DNA of 64,000 nucleotides, taken from the NCBI GenBank assembly GCA_902539165.1, contig CACBHY010000002.1:165342-229341 (forward strand), read 5' to 3'. The notes under the pieces were generated by a model. The model did no database searches, was not told where the DNA came from, and saw nothing but the letters and a program-made list of their open reading frames with translations. This DNA is from an uncultured Pelagibacteraceae bacterium (GTDB lineage: Bacteria; Pseudomonadota; Alphaproteobacteria; Pelagibacterales; Pelagibacteraceae). Shown piece by piece: positions 63,788 to 64,000 of the stretch. The position numbers were made by a program, and so were the translations under genes. Positions within the stretch are counted from its first letter, which is position 1. Every line of letters starts with the position of its first letter.

Positions 63788-64000
63788 TCAACTCTTTTTT
63801 TTGATATAACTTAAATGATGAAAGGCTATAGCAGCACTATTAGAGATATTTAAACTTTCAATTTTATCATTAATATTAATTTTAACGAAGAAATCAGTAT
63901 ATTTACTTGTATGTTGTCTCATACCAAATCCCTCAGAACCAAATAATAAAATAGTATTTTCTTCCCACTTGATATCTGTGAAATCCTTTTCACCCCTCGC
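63788..64000 (-). CDS. TrmH/RlmB-family 2'-O-methyltransferase, C-terminal part (runs off window)
   Basis: The final 70 residues, translated by me since the gene leaves the window, contain the SPOUT knot motifs TILLFGSEGFGMRQHTSKY and KIESLNISNSAAIAFHHLS, then the stop at 63788. This is the C-terminal SAM-binding half of a SpoU-type rRNA 2'-O-methylase, most like RlmB, which modifies a 23S rRNA guanosine. The N-terminal part is outside. It lies 33 bases upstream of the tRNA-Thr on the same strand, so the pair may share a transcript. Confidence 0.85.
   Translation of the reverse strand, partial: ARGEKDFTDIKWEENTILLFGSEGFGMRQHTSKYTDFFVKININDKIESLNISNSAAIAFHHLSYIKKKS

Noticed and set aside
1-64000. 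CRISPR arrays, insertion sequences or rRNA genes
   Set aside because: No regularly spaced repeats, transposase ORFs or rRNA sequence were seen on reading the window.

Overview
The window looks like a Pelagibacterales (SAR11 clade, 'Candidatus Pelagibacter'-like) chromosome. I infer this from the very low GC, the nearly absent intergenic space (many 1-4 bp gene overlaps, no gene-free gap above 300 bases), and the gene content: glycine-betaine ABC and TRAP transporters, a methylcitrate cycle, a class II DAHP synthase and a small-PurL purine operon. No database search was possible, so the taxonomic call is recognition, not proof.

Layout. 1-4675: the N-terminus of a DMSO/TMAO/biotin-sulfoxide reductase-type molybdoenzyme is translationally coupled to a fused double-permease ProW; a divergent ProV and a DMT exporter follow. 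4718-17213: an accessory catabolic block with Fe-dependent alcohol dehydrogenase, amidase, DMT transporter, CitE-like lyase, serine hydrolase, homocysteine methyltransferase, VOC protein, aldehyde dehydrogenase, type III CoA-transferase and a full DctPQM TRAP transporter, with a strong terminator between dctP and dctQ. 17203-22150: DusA, TauE/SafE exporter, malonyl-CoA decarboxylase, DUF2061 protein and a phosphohexomutase. 22151-28811: nrdAB behind an exact alphaproteobacterial LexA-type box (GTTC-N7-GTTC), then the prpDBC methylcitrate operon. 28866-39474: gph, a GlmU lacking its pyrophosphorylase half, glmS, class II DAHP synthase, nadE, cysS, cimA, a DUF1989 gene, a trmJ-like gene and rpsD. 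39475-46702: a tightly packed minus-strand series sfsA-map-purB-purC-purS-purQ-purL-bolA-grxD. 46723-56825: a CinA-like protein, GGCT, a polytopic membrane protein, a methyltransferase, a PQQ dehydrogenase with a c-heme motif, a three-gene cluster fitting glucosylglycerate synthesis and hydrolysis, and a UMF1-type transporter. 56918-57941: tRNA-Leu, nadK and a 45-codon ORF.

The most interesting region is 57950-63728. An intact minus-strand tRNA-Thr(TGT) lies at 63679-63754. The last 50 bases of that tRNA gene are duplicated exactly at 57950-57999, in the arrangement left by a tRNA-targeting tyrosine recombinase. Just inside both ends is an identical 23-bp direct repeat built from two AAATTCACTTC units, which resembles integrase arm sites, yet no integrase is encoded inside. 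The cargo is a six-gene overlapping operon: a four-TM coiled-coil protein, a membrane-anchored VWA-like protein, a MotA/ExbB-like channel subunit with a long helical tail, a MotB/TolR-like single-TM partner with a distinctive C-terminal domain, a small TM protein and a secreted SNase-family nuclease. A separate unknown 124-aa gene with its own palindrome follows. I propose this as a candidate undescribed ion-motor membrane system, possibly anti-phage and loosely analogous to Zorya. The function is inference.
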